Below are positions 1 through 6,220 of a DNA stretch of 39,685 nt, piece by piece. The translations under genes were made by a program, and so were the position numbers. Numbering within the stretch: the stretch's first letter is position 1; each line of letters starts with the position of its first letter. Under the pieces are notes generated by a model that did not search any database, was not told the origin of the DNA, and worked only from the letters and a program-made list of their open reading frames with translations. Origin of the DNA: Bacillota bacterium (GTDB taxonomy: Bacteria; Bacillota; Sulfobacillia; Sulfobacillales; Sulfobacillaceae); contig JAIMAE010000010.1 of NCBI GenBank assembly GCA_023512105.1, positions 1 to 39,685 of the forward strand. The letters are read 5' to 3'.

Positions 1-1164
1 ACGTTAAGCCTGATGTGCGACGTCACCGACCCCGCTCGCACGCCCTACGGACGCGACCCGCGGACGGTGGCGCGGCGGGCCGAGGAGTACTTGGCCGCCA
101 GCGGGATTGCCGACGTCTCGTATTGGGGACCGGAACTAGAGTTTTTCATTTTTGACCGGGTCCACTACCACAATCACGGCCACTCCTCCGGCTATGGGGT
201 GGACTCCGAGGAGGCGCATTGGAACTCGGGTAAGGAGGATTCCCTGGGCCACACGATTCGGCCCAAGGAGGGCTATTTCCCGGTGCCTCCGCTTGACGCC
301 ACCATGGGGATTCGCACGGCCATGGTGCAGGCCTTGCGGCAGGCGGGAATCCGGGTGGAGATGCATCACCACGAGGTGGCGACGGCCGGACAGGCTGAGA
401 TCGACTTGCGGTTTAACACCTTGACCAAGATGGCGGACACGGTGCTGGTGTACAAGTACGTGTTAAAGAACGTGGCGCACCAGCACGGCAAGACGGTGAC
501 CTTCATGCCCAAGCCGCTATACGGGGACAACGGCAGTGGCATGCACGTGCACTCCTCGCTGTGGAAAGCCGGCAAACCGCTGTTTTTTGCCGAGGGGGCC
601 TACGCCAACCTCTCGGAGATCGGGTTGTACTACATCGGAGGGATCCTCTCTCACGCCCCGGCCTTGTTGGCCTTGACCAACCCCTCGACCAACTCCTACC
701 GGCGGTTGGTTCCCGGGTTTGAGGCGCCCGTGAATCTGGTGTTCTCGCGCGGCAACCGCTCGGCGGCGGTGCGGATTCCGGTGACCGATCGGCCGGCGGC
801 CAGCCGGATCGAGTTCCGCACTCCCGACTCCACCAGCAATCCCTACCTGGCCTTCGCCGCGATCTTGTTGGCCGGTCTGGATGGGATTCGCCGCAAGCTG
901 GACCCCCGGGCCTTGGGCTTCGGCCCAGTAGACAAGAATGTCTACGCGCTCAGCGCCGAGGAGAAGGCGGCGATTCAGAGCGTGCCGGGATCGCTGGAGG
1001 AGTCCTTAAAGGCGCTGGAGGCCGACCACGAGTTCCTCTTGCAGGGCGGGGTATTCAGCGAAGATCTGTTGCAGACCTGGGTCGACTACAAGCGAACCCA
1101 AGAGGTGGCGGCGGTCAACCTGCGCCCGCACCCGATGGAGTTCGAACTCTACTACAACGTCTAG
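1..1164 (+). CDS. glnA: glutamine synthetase type I, 5' end outside the window
   Basis: Makes glutamine from glutamate, ammonia and ATP in the cytosol. The frame is open from base 1, and the residues before the first ATG (TLSL, then MCDVTDP) already fit the family, so the gene starts upstream and roughly the first 90 residues are missing. Visible signatures are the metal/glutamate-binding ELEFFIFD segment, the NGSGMHVH motif, the NRSAAVRIP segment and the EFRTPDSTSNPYLAF region. The C-terminus is complete (ends ELYYNV). The region matching the adenylylation loop of enterobacterial enzymes reads KNVYALS; nothing here shows whether it is modified. The gene runs toward the minus-strand encapsulin operon, and a strong hairpin separates the two. 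Confidence 0.96.
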   Translation, partial: TLSLMCDVTDPARTPYGRDPRTVARRAEEYLAASGIADVSYWGPELEFFIFDRVHYHNHGHSSGYGVDSEEAHWNSGKEDSLGHTIRPKEGYFPVPPLDATMGIRTAMVQALRQAGIRVEMHHHEVATAGQAEIDLRFNTLTKMADTVLVYKYVLKNVAHQHGKTVTFMPKPLYGDNGSGMHVHSSLWKAGKPLFFAEGAYANLSEIGLYYIGGILSHAPALLALTNPSTNSYRRLVPGFEAPVNLVFSRGNRSAAVRIPVTDRPAASRIEFRTPDSTSNPYLAFAAILLAGLDGIRRKLDPRALGFGPVDKNVYALSAEEKAAIQSVPGSLEESLKALEADHEFLLQGGVFSEDLLQTWVDYKRTQEVAAVNLRPHPMEFELYYNV

Positions 1165-1186
1165 TCGGCCGATAGGCGAGCAAACC

Positions 1187-1214
1187 GCAAAGGGCCCCGA
1201 ACGGGGCCCTTTGC
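1187..1214. terminator. bidirectional terminator between glnA and encapsulin gene
   Basis: A perfect 13-bp inverted repeat (GCAAAGGGCCCCG and its complement) is separated by only AA. It lies 22 bases after the glnA stop and 12 bases from the stop of the convergent encapsulin gene. The stem bottom gives T-rich ends on both strands, so it can serve both transcripts. Confidence 0.85.
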
Positions 1215-1226
1215 TTCTCTGGCCAG

Positions 1227-2072
1227 TTACATCGGGGCGATGACCGCGATCGCTCCCGGCCGCTTGATGCGCAAGGTCAAGGTCTCCAGCACCCGAAAGC
1301 GCGGATTCATGGCGGCGGTCTCTAAAAAGGCCACCGTCAAGTCGAGTCCCACCGCTAAATCGAGGTTCTCTTCGCCCAATGCCACCACCACCGCGGTGCG
1401 CGGTGGCATCACCGGAGAGATCAAAACCGGGTGCTGGAGCAACTTGCTGATTTGGTCGATTTCCAAAAGGCCGCTGTTGCCGTAGAGTCGATGCCACAAC
1501 GCCCAAGCTTCCGGACCGACCACGGCCGCATAGGGGGGATAGAAGCCGGCGGAGGTCAAATGGGTGACCGCCCGTACCACGTCGGCAAAGCCGTTGCCCA
1601 CCTCGGACCAGTCTTGGGCGGGCAGCACCCGACGTCCCTCGACGGTCAACAACCCTGGCACCCCGTCGTCTGGTGCGCCGTGAAAAATTAGGTGGTCTTC
1701 GGCCTCGGCGACGAAGGCCGCTGCCGCTTGGGCGGGGCCCCAGTCGATGGCCTGCCCGCTTTGGCGACTTTGTTCGATGTCGCGCCAGTACAGCACAAAG
1801 TCCTTGTGTAGCATCGGCAGGCGGAGGTAGGTTCGCTCGGTCAAGGCCACTTCCTGGGGGGCGTCTCCAGTCATGTCGATTCGTCCCAGGTCCCATCCGT
1901 GGTAGCGGTTGACCGCTAGCACCTCCACGCCGGGGCCGAGCGGCCCAAACAAGTGCAAAAACCGGCGACCGATGAGGAAACGTCGGGCCACCTCGACGAC
2001 TGTTTGCTCGAGCTGAACCCACTCCTCATGGGTCAAAGGCGCCTCCTGGCGCAAGAGAAAGTCAAAACTCAC
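1227..2072 (-). CDS. encapsulin shell protein, family 1 (HK97 fold)
   Basis: Self-assembling protein nanocompartment shell of 281 residues; the family is usually about 265-285. Family marks include the N-terminal PLTHEEW and GRRFLHLFGPLG segments, the central run LRLPMLHKDFVLYWRDIE, and the AEDHLIFHGAPDDGVPGLL stretch that matches the encapsulin E-loop/P-domain region. The start is GTG, chosen because AAGGAGG lies 7 bases upstream (2080-2086 on the plus strand). That Shine-Dalgarno site overlaps the stop codon of the ferritin-like gene upstream, so the two are probably translationally coupled. The shell is expected to enclose that ferritin-like protein and store iron in the cytosol. The assignment is by motif recognition only. 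Confidence 0.92.
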   Translation of the reverse strand: MSFDFLLRQEAPLTHEEWVQLEQTVVEVARRFLIGRRFLHLFGPLGPGVEVLAVNRYHGWDLGRIDMTGDAPQEVALTERTYLRLPMLHKDFVLYWRDIEQSRQSGQAIDWGPAQAAAAFVAEAEDHLIFHGAPDDGVPGLLTVEGRRVLPAQDWSEVGNGFADVVRAVTHLTSAGFYPPYAAVVGPEAWALWHRLYGNSGLLEIDQISKLLQHPVLISPVMPPRTAVVVALGEENLDLAVGLDLTVAFLETAAMNPRFRVLETLTLRIKRPGAIAVIAPM

Positions 2073-2084
2073 GCGAGTGCCTCC

Positions 2085-2924
2085 TTACGCTTGGCTGGGC
2101 ATGCCGCCCGACGGGGGCAGGCCGGGGTGGTCGTATAGGGCCCCTACCGTCCAGTGGGGCACCCCCTCGGCGAGTTGGGCTTGCAGGGCCTCTCGGGCCG
2201 CGGCCCGGCGCAACAACGCGGCCAATTCCTCGGCCTTGCCCTCGAGGGCGGCCGCGCCCGCGCGCCAGGCCTCTACTTCACCGCAGGCGTCGGCCACCGC
2301 TCCCTCGTCCCAACGCGCCCACCGGCCCAATAAGCCCAGGGCTTCTCCCAGCCAACCGAGATGCTTCATCTCTTCCACCGCCTGGTCTTCCCAGTCCATG
2401 CCTAGGGCCTTGAGGTGACGGCGCAAAAAGGAATTCCACAAGGCTTCGAGCACTGCCTGATATTCCCGCCGAAATAAAGCGGCGAGCGGGTCATCGGCGG
2501 CGGCCTCCGCCTGCGCAGGCGGGCCCTCCGAGGCCTCTTCTTGCATGGCTTGAAATTGCCTGAGGTGATCCTCTTCGTCGACCACAATTCTCGAGAGCAA
2601 GAGCCGGACCCCCGGGTCGGGAATCTCCTCGATGTGGCGACGATACTGGGCAATCGCCCATTCTTCCGCGGCCACGTCTTGCGCCAAGGGGGCGGCGTCG
2701 ACCCGGGCCGGCGGTGTGCTGAGGTCCGGGACGCCGCCCAACCGGACGATGGCGTGGGCGAGCCACTTGAAATGGCGCATTTCGTCCCGAGCGATGCTTT
2801 GGATACGGGGACCGAAGGCGCGCAACCTCCAGGCATGTTGGAGGTAATGCAAGATGGCGTCATGTTCGCCGCGCAGGTCCTCATTGAGCCATTGCACGAT
2901 TTGTCGCGGAGACGGCGTGGTCAC
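2085..2924 (-). CDS. ferritin-like encapsulin cargo protein, duplicated, with C-terminal targeting peptide
   Basis: First gene of the encapsulin operon, 279 residues. Residues 8-130 form a four-helix ferritin-like domain with candidate di-iron ligands E20, E48xxH51, E87/E88 and E117xxH120. Residues 150-240 look like a second, incomplete ferritin-like unit with E160 and E185xxH188. The C-terminus contains TVGAL at 259-263 before a Gly/Pro-rich tail; known encapsulin cargo peptides carry TVGSL-like cores, so this is a likely shell-docking signal. Known encapsulated ferritins and the Firmicute iron-mineralising cargo (IMEF) are shorter and usually single-domain, which makes this fusion unusual. 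GTG start with GGGAGG upstream. Iron oxidation and storage inside the shell is inferred. Confidence 0.82.
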   Translation of the reverse strand: MTTPSPRQIVQWLNEDLRGEHDAILHYLQHAWRLRAFGPRIQSIARDEMRHFKWLAHAIVRLGGVPDLSTPPARVDAAPLAQDVAAEEWAIAQYRRHIEEIPDPGVRLLLSRIVVDEEDHLRQFQAMQEEASEGPPAQAEAAADDPLAALFRREYQAVLEALWNSFLRRHLKALGMDWEDQAVEEMKHLGWLGEALGLLGRWARWDEGAVADACGEVEAWRAGAAALEGKAEELAALLRRAAAREALQAQLAEGVPHWTVGALYDHPGLPPSGGMPSQA

Positions 2925-2956
2925 GCCAACCGGCCTCCCTTGAAAAAGCCTTCACT

Positions 2957-2993
2957 CCGCCGTCAGTATGGCGTATTGGGGGAAGAAACATGC
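2957..2993 (-). promoter_or_regulatory. candidate promoter of the encapsulin operon, motif shared with the deacetylase gene
   Basis: On the minus strand GCAT (2990-2993) is followed 19 bases later by CATACTGACGGCGG. The same arrangement, same spacing and 15 of 16 bases of the downstream block recur at 33844-33880 upstream of the polysaccharide deacetylase gene. CATACT resembles the -10 element of the sporulation factor sigma-E (CATACANT in Bacillus). A start site about 7 bases past the -10 would give a leader of about 35 bases. The sigma factor is an inference. Confidence 0.5.
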
Positions 2994-3242
2994 GGCTTGG
3001 ACTCGGTGGGCGATGGGCCAGCGGAGGTTGGCCAGAATGGGGGCGTCGAGGGACGTCGGAATCAAGGGGCGGGGGGAATCTCGGCCGCCTACGAGGCAGG
3101 AGATCCGGAGATGGTAAGATGTTCAAACCAGGAGAGGACCGCCATCGAGTCTATTATTTATTTAGAAATGGCCGGACTATATTATATTATATGTGTCGCC
3201 GACGCCGGTGCGTACCGAGGCATTTGCACTAGACCATCGACC
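2994..3242. other. gene-free region with an AT-rich patch
   Basis: No convincing gene is seen between the encapsulin promoter and the MFS leader. Bases 3150-3192 are strikingly AT-rich for this DNA (runs such as TATTATTTATTTAG and TATATTATATTATATG) and are the likely promoter area for the MFS gene. I could not place a confident -35/-10 pair. Confidence 0.4.
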
Positions 3243-3333
3243 TAGGCCCGAAACGGGCTTTAAAGGGGCAGGAACGTGCCGTGTGTTTTGGTGGCATAAG
3301 AGGGATAAGAAAGACGGCGGTTTTCCGTCTTTT
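3243..3333 (+). promoter_or_regulatory. structured leader of the MFS gene, possible attenuator
   Basis: Three hairpin elements lie in a row ahead of the MFS start: GCCCG-AAA-CGGGC at about 3245-3257, a weaker TGCC...GGCA pair at about 3278-3297, and AAAGACGG-CGGTTTT-CCGTCTTT at 3310-3332 followed by a short T run. The last looks like a weak terminator 27 bases before the start codon. It does not match a riboswitch consensus that I can recall (T-box, SAM, c-di-GMP-I, fluoride and guanidine were considered). Confidence 0.4.
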
Positions 3334-3359
3334 AACCGTAATTGTTGGAGGTGTATCTG

Positions 3360-4610
3360 ATGCCGCATCCACCCGTGAGTAGTGGAGCGGGGACGAGGGA
3401 GCGTGTGGCACGTCCCCCCGGATATGAGGCCAAGTTAATCATCGCCCTGTTTATCACCTGGGGTTTGGTGTTTCTAGACCGTATGGCCCCGCTATTTCTT
3501 GGGCCGTTCTTGGCCAAGGATCTCCACCTGAACCCCGGACAGATTGGCGCCATTTCCGCGGCCTTGTCATTGGCCTGGGGGCTTAGCGCCTTCTTTTTCG
3601 GGATGGTTTCAGACCGCTTTGGCCGACGCATCGTCCTTCTGCCGAGCGTGTTCCTGCTTTCGGTGCTCTCCTGGGTCACCGGAGTGGTCGGGACATTCGC
3701 GCAAATGGTGGTGGTCCGGGCCGGTATGGGCGTCTGCGAAGGTCCCGCGGCCAACTTGCTGGTGGCCATTCCCAGCGAGGAGGCGCCGCCTGAACACCGA
3801 GGACGAGACGTCGGGTTCGTCCAGAGCGCTGCGGGCTTGGTTGGTCTGGCCGTGGCCCCGGTCCTGGTCACCCAAATCGCGGCTCATATGGGATGGCGGC
3901 CAGCGTTCTACATTATCGCCATTCCCGGCATCATCATGGGATTGATCCTCACCTTCTTTCTGCGCGAGCCCGCCAAGTTTGAAAGCGCAGAAAGGCAACG
4001 CCCGGACTATCGCGAAGTCTTTCGGCACCGCAACATGTGGCTGGCGATGCTAGGGACGGTGGGATTTACCACCTGGCTTCTGGTGCTTGACACCTTTGCC
4101 CCGTTGTACCTCACGCAGGTTGACGGCATGGCGCCGACCACCATGGGCTTTGTGATGACCTTCATTGGCCTCTCGGGCTTTCTGTGGGGCTTTGGGGTTC
4201 CTTGGATCTCGGACCGGATTGGGCGGAAGGTGGCCCTGTTCATCTTCTCGATTGCTTCGCTGCTCGTCCCCTTGAGCATGCTGGTCGTTCACAGCCCGAC
4301 TCCGCTGTCCATCCTTGGCCTGGTGCTGGCCGCCGGACAAGGCCTGGCCCCGTTGCTGATGGTGGTGGTGCCCAGCGAGACGGTGGCCCCGACGGTGGTC
4401 GGTGCCGCGGTTGGGATTACGCTCTTGTGCGGTGAGCTCTTCGGGTCGACTGGACTCACCTACTTGGCGGGAATTTTGGCCAACCATTACGGGCTTTCGG
4501 TCACCATGTGGGTGGCCACCGGAGGCGCCGCGCTGGTTGCCTTGGCGACCGCCTTCATGAAGGAAACCCTGCCGGCTCAGCGCTCCGAGAAGAGCGCCGC
4601 GTCGCGGTAA
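3360..4610 (+). CDS. MFS transporter, 12-TM
   Basis: Major facilitator permease of 416 residues in the inner membrane. The N-terminal half carries MFS motif A (GMVSDRFGRR, about residues 81-90), and the second half has its counterpart WISDRIGRK, with about twelve hydrophobic segments in two blocks of six around a hydrophilic loop (residues 205-225). Its style resembles the anion:cation symporter branch that imports organic acids, but the substrate cannot be read from sequence. The frame is open to a TTG at 3342, but ATG 3360 is preferred because GGAGGTG sits 6 bases upstream. It stands alone between a structured leader and a strong terminator. Confidence 0.88.
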   Translation: MPHPPVSSGAGTRERVARPPGYEAKLIIALFITWGLVFLDRMAPLFLGPFLAKDLHLNPGQIGAISAALSLAWGLSAFFFGMVSDRFGRRIVLLPSVFLLSVLSWVTGVVGTFAQMVVVRAGMGVCEGPAANLLVAIPSEEAPPEHRGRDVGFVQSAAGLVGLAVAPVLVTQIAAHMGWRPAFYIIAIPGIIMGLILTFFLREPAKFESAERQRPDYREVFRHRNMWLAMLGTVGFTTWLLVLDTFAPLYLTQVDGMAPTTMGFVMTFIGLSGFLWGFGVPWISDRIGRKVALFIFSIASLLVPLSMLVVHSPTPLSILGLVLAAGQGLAPLLMVVVPSETVAPTVVGAAVGITLLCGELFGSTGLTYLAGILANHYGLSVTMWVATGGAALVALATAFMKETLPAQRSEKSAASR

Positions 4611-4697
4611 TCCCGCCCCGACCGGCGATGGCAGGCCAACCTCCGGACAAGGCAGGCGCCTGGCCCCCAGCCGGAGGCAGGATTCGGACGGTTCTGC

Positions 4698-4733
4698 CCC
4701 GCACCCCTCTGTCCGTGCCGAGAGGGGTGCGGG
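4698..4733 (+). terminator. terminator after the MFS gene
   Basis: A perfect 13-bp stem (CCCGCACCCCTCT with its complement) and a 10-base loop, followed by CTTTCGCTCCTTT, lies 87 bases past the MFS stop. The rest of the 4611-4888 interval shows no gene. Confidence 0.7.
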
Positions 4734-4888
4734 CTTTCGCTCCTTTGCGGGCGGCTGTCCCTCGTCCCGATGTGGCCGAGCTGCGGGAACGTCTTACCTC
4801 TGACCTTGGATGCCATTGCGCGGAGGACCGTGGCAGGAGCGGGGGGCTGAGAAGAGCAGCGAGACCTCTGGCGGCGCAGCCGAGGACC

Positions 4889-4917
4889 TTGCGAATCGCC
4901 AAGCCGTCTGCTATACT
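4889..4917 (+). promoter_or_regulatory. sigma-A type promoter of tRNA-Leu
   Basis: TTGCGA and TATACT are separated by exactly 17 bases, and TATACT lies 18 bases before the tRNA 5' end. This is the vegetative promoter pattern expected for a tRNA gene. Confidence 0.8.
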
Positions 4918-4935
4918 GGATTCGTCGGTCGCAGT

Positions 4936-5023
4936 GCCGAAGTGGCGGAATAGGCAGACGCGCACGACTCAAAATCGTGTGTGGTAACCCCACGTGCCGG
5001 TTCAAGTCCGGCCTTCGGCACCA
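4936..5023 (+). tRNA. tRNA-Leu, anticodon CAA
   Basis: Class II tRNA of 88 bases including an encoded CCA. The acceptor stem is GCCGAAG paired with CTTCGGC, and the discriminator base is A. The anticodon stem CACGA/TCGTG holds the loop CTCAAAA, giving anticodon CAA, which reads UUG. The T-loop is TTCAAGT. A T run (5027-5034) follows at once and probably ends transcription. Confidence 0.96.
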
Positions 5024-5043
5024 CCGTTTTTTTGTTTGCGTGG

Positions 5044-5373
5044 CTAAGGTTCCGGGGCGACTTCCAGCCGGTATTCTGCTTCTCCGGTTCTTACCGTGTA
5101 ACTTCCCCACACGTCGCCGGCCTCTTTCAAAGGCCGGTCTTCCCCCGCCAGGTAACGGCCGGCTTCGTCGTCGATCAGGCTGAGCTGGGCCACGGTGCCT
5201 TCAAAGATGTCGTGTCGGACCACCCACTGCAGGGACAGGTGAGGTGAGGCCGGGATGTCGCGGCGGTAGAATACATCGCCGGACCGTTGATCTGGAAAAC
5301 GCATAAAGGCATCTAGCTGGCTCAGGAAACTTTTTGGCAGGGTGAGGCGATGGGCCCGGGTCGCACCCGACAT
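5044..5373 (-). CDS. hypothetical protein, 109 aa
   Basis: I do not recognise a family. The predicted protein is soluble, with no signal peptide or membrane segment, and is rich in charged residues; its C-terminal half looks like alternating beta strands (LSLQWVVRHDIFEG, VAQLSLIDDEAG). The frame extends upstream to 5409, but the start at 5373 is preferred because AAGGAGG (5382-5388) lies 8 bases before that ATG. Codon use resembles its neighbours. It follows the SPW-repeat gene on the same strand, but a terminator lies between, so it may have its own promoter. Confidence 0.7.
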   Translation of the reverse strand: MSGATRAHRLTLPKSFLSQLDAFMRFPDQRSGDVFYRRDIPASPHLSLQWVVRHDIFEGTVAQLSLIDDEAGRYLAGEDRPLKEAGDVWGSYTVRTGEAEYRLEVAPEP

Positions 5374-5450
5374 CCTGGAGTCCTCCTTCGCATTCGTCAT
5401 GACGGCCATCTTGCTACGTTTAACCTATCCGATCTGGGCGAAAAGAGAAA

Positions 5451-5470
5451 CCCCGCCCACGCGGGCGGGG
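5451..5470 (-). terminator. terminator after the SPW-repeat gene
   Basis: CCCCGCCC and GGGCGGGG form a perfect 8-bp stem with loop ACGC. Read on the minus strand it is followed by TTTCTCTTTT, a proper U-rich tail, 16 bases past the stop of the SPW-repeat gene. Confidence 0.8.
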
Positions 5471-5486
5471 AAAGGGGCCTCTTTGG

Positions 5487-5849
5487 CTAAGCCACGTGGT
5501 GAGCCGGATGGTCTGGCGTCGAGGTTTCCTCTTTCGCCAACGCATCCCACAAACCGTCGACCAAGGTGGCGGCTCCTACCAGCATGGTGGTCCAAAGAGC
5601 TCCCGAGAAGTCATAGAAGCTGTAGAAGAATGGCGTCAAGCCCAGGTACAGCCCGAACAGCGCGAACAGATACGCGCGCCAAGCCCGGTGCTTGTGCTCG
5701 GCGACCGCCCACAGCGCGCCGATGAGCATCAAGCCTCCCAAGATTACCGCTGTCCACAAGTAGGCTTGAGACTGCATCGGGTTTAACACCCATGCCGAAA
5801 CCACGAACCACGCTCCGAAAATGGCTAAGATCACATTGCGTGTCGTCAT
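5487..5849 (-). CDS. SPW-repeat integral membrane protein
   Basis: Small membrane protein of 120 residues with four predicted transmembrane helices arranged as two similar halves. Each half carries a variant of the SPW-repeat pattern: residues near FVVSAWVLNPM in the first and LYLGLTPFFYSF in the second, each followed by a WTAVILGG/WTTMLVGA-type helix. Function of the family is not established. The start at 5849 is chosen because GGAGG (5858-5862) lies 8 bases upstream; the frame is open to 5858. It has its own candidate promoter and terminator, so it is probably a single-gene unit. Confidence 0.8.
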   Translation of the reverse strand: MTTRNVILAIFGAWFVVSAWVLNPMQSQAYLWTAVILGGLMLIGALWAVAEHKHRAWRAYLFALFGLYLGLTPFFYSFYDFSGALWTTMLVGAATLVDGLWDALAKEETSTPDHPAHHVA

Positions 5850-5891
5850 CGTCACCACCTCCGTTTCATCTCAGGTCCGGGTTCCATCTTT

Positions 5892-5920
5892 GGTATAGTC
5901 TCCTTATGGGGAAATGGTAA
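5892..5920 (-). promoter_or_regulatory. candidate promoter of the SPW-repeat gene
   Basis: On the minus strand TTACCA and TATACC are 17 bases apart, about 43 bases before the start codon. The match to the vegetative consensus is moderate (4 of 6 in each box). Confidence 0.45.
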
Positions 5921-6069
5921 ATCCTCTGGCAGGGCTTGCTATGGAACCCACGCGCATTTCACACCTCTAGCGTCAAAAAGCTTCGGAAATCTTACGACCT
6001 GGCGACTTTGCGAGGACAAGCAAAACCCTGGAGGAGGGCGCTTGAGCAGGAAGAAGCCCTCGATTTCCT

Positions 6070-6098
6070 TTGAGCCGCATCCCCGCATTTGTTACCAT
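6070..6098 (+). promoter_or_regulatory. candidate promoter of the polA cluster
   Basis: TTGAGC and TACCAT are spaced by 17 bases, with the -10 box about 122 bases before the polA start. The gene-free stretch 5850-6220 otherwise shows only this site, the divergent promoter at 5892-5920 and no obvious structured element. Confidence 0.4.
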
Positions 6099-6220
6099 GG
6101 GGACGATGGCTGGGTGCCGGGGTTCCAGGCTCGCCTGTACCGAGGCGCGGCGCTTTAAGGAAAAGGCCGCCCGGAGAACGAAGCCCTCCCGGCTCCAGAA
6201 AGATGGAGGGGCCGCTGCAC

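Noticed and set aside
4936-5023. Possible tRNA-Sec or opal suppressor tRNA that could read the TGA codons
   Set aside because: The class II shape invites the idea, but the anticodon loop reads CTCAAAA, so it is an ordinary tRNA-Leu(CAA). Nothing in this window supplies the decoding machinery.
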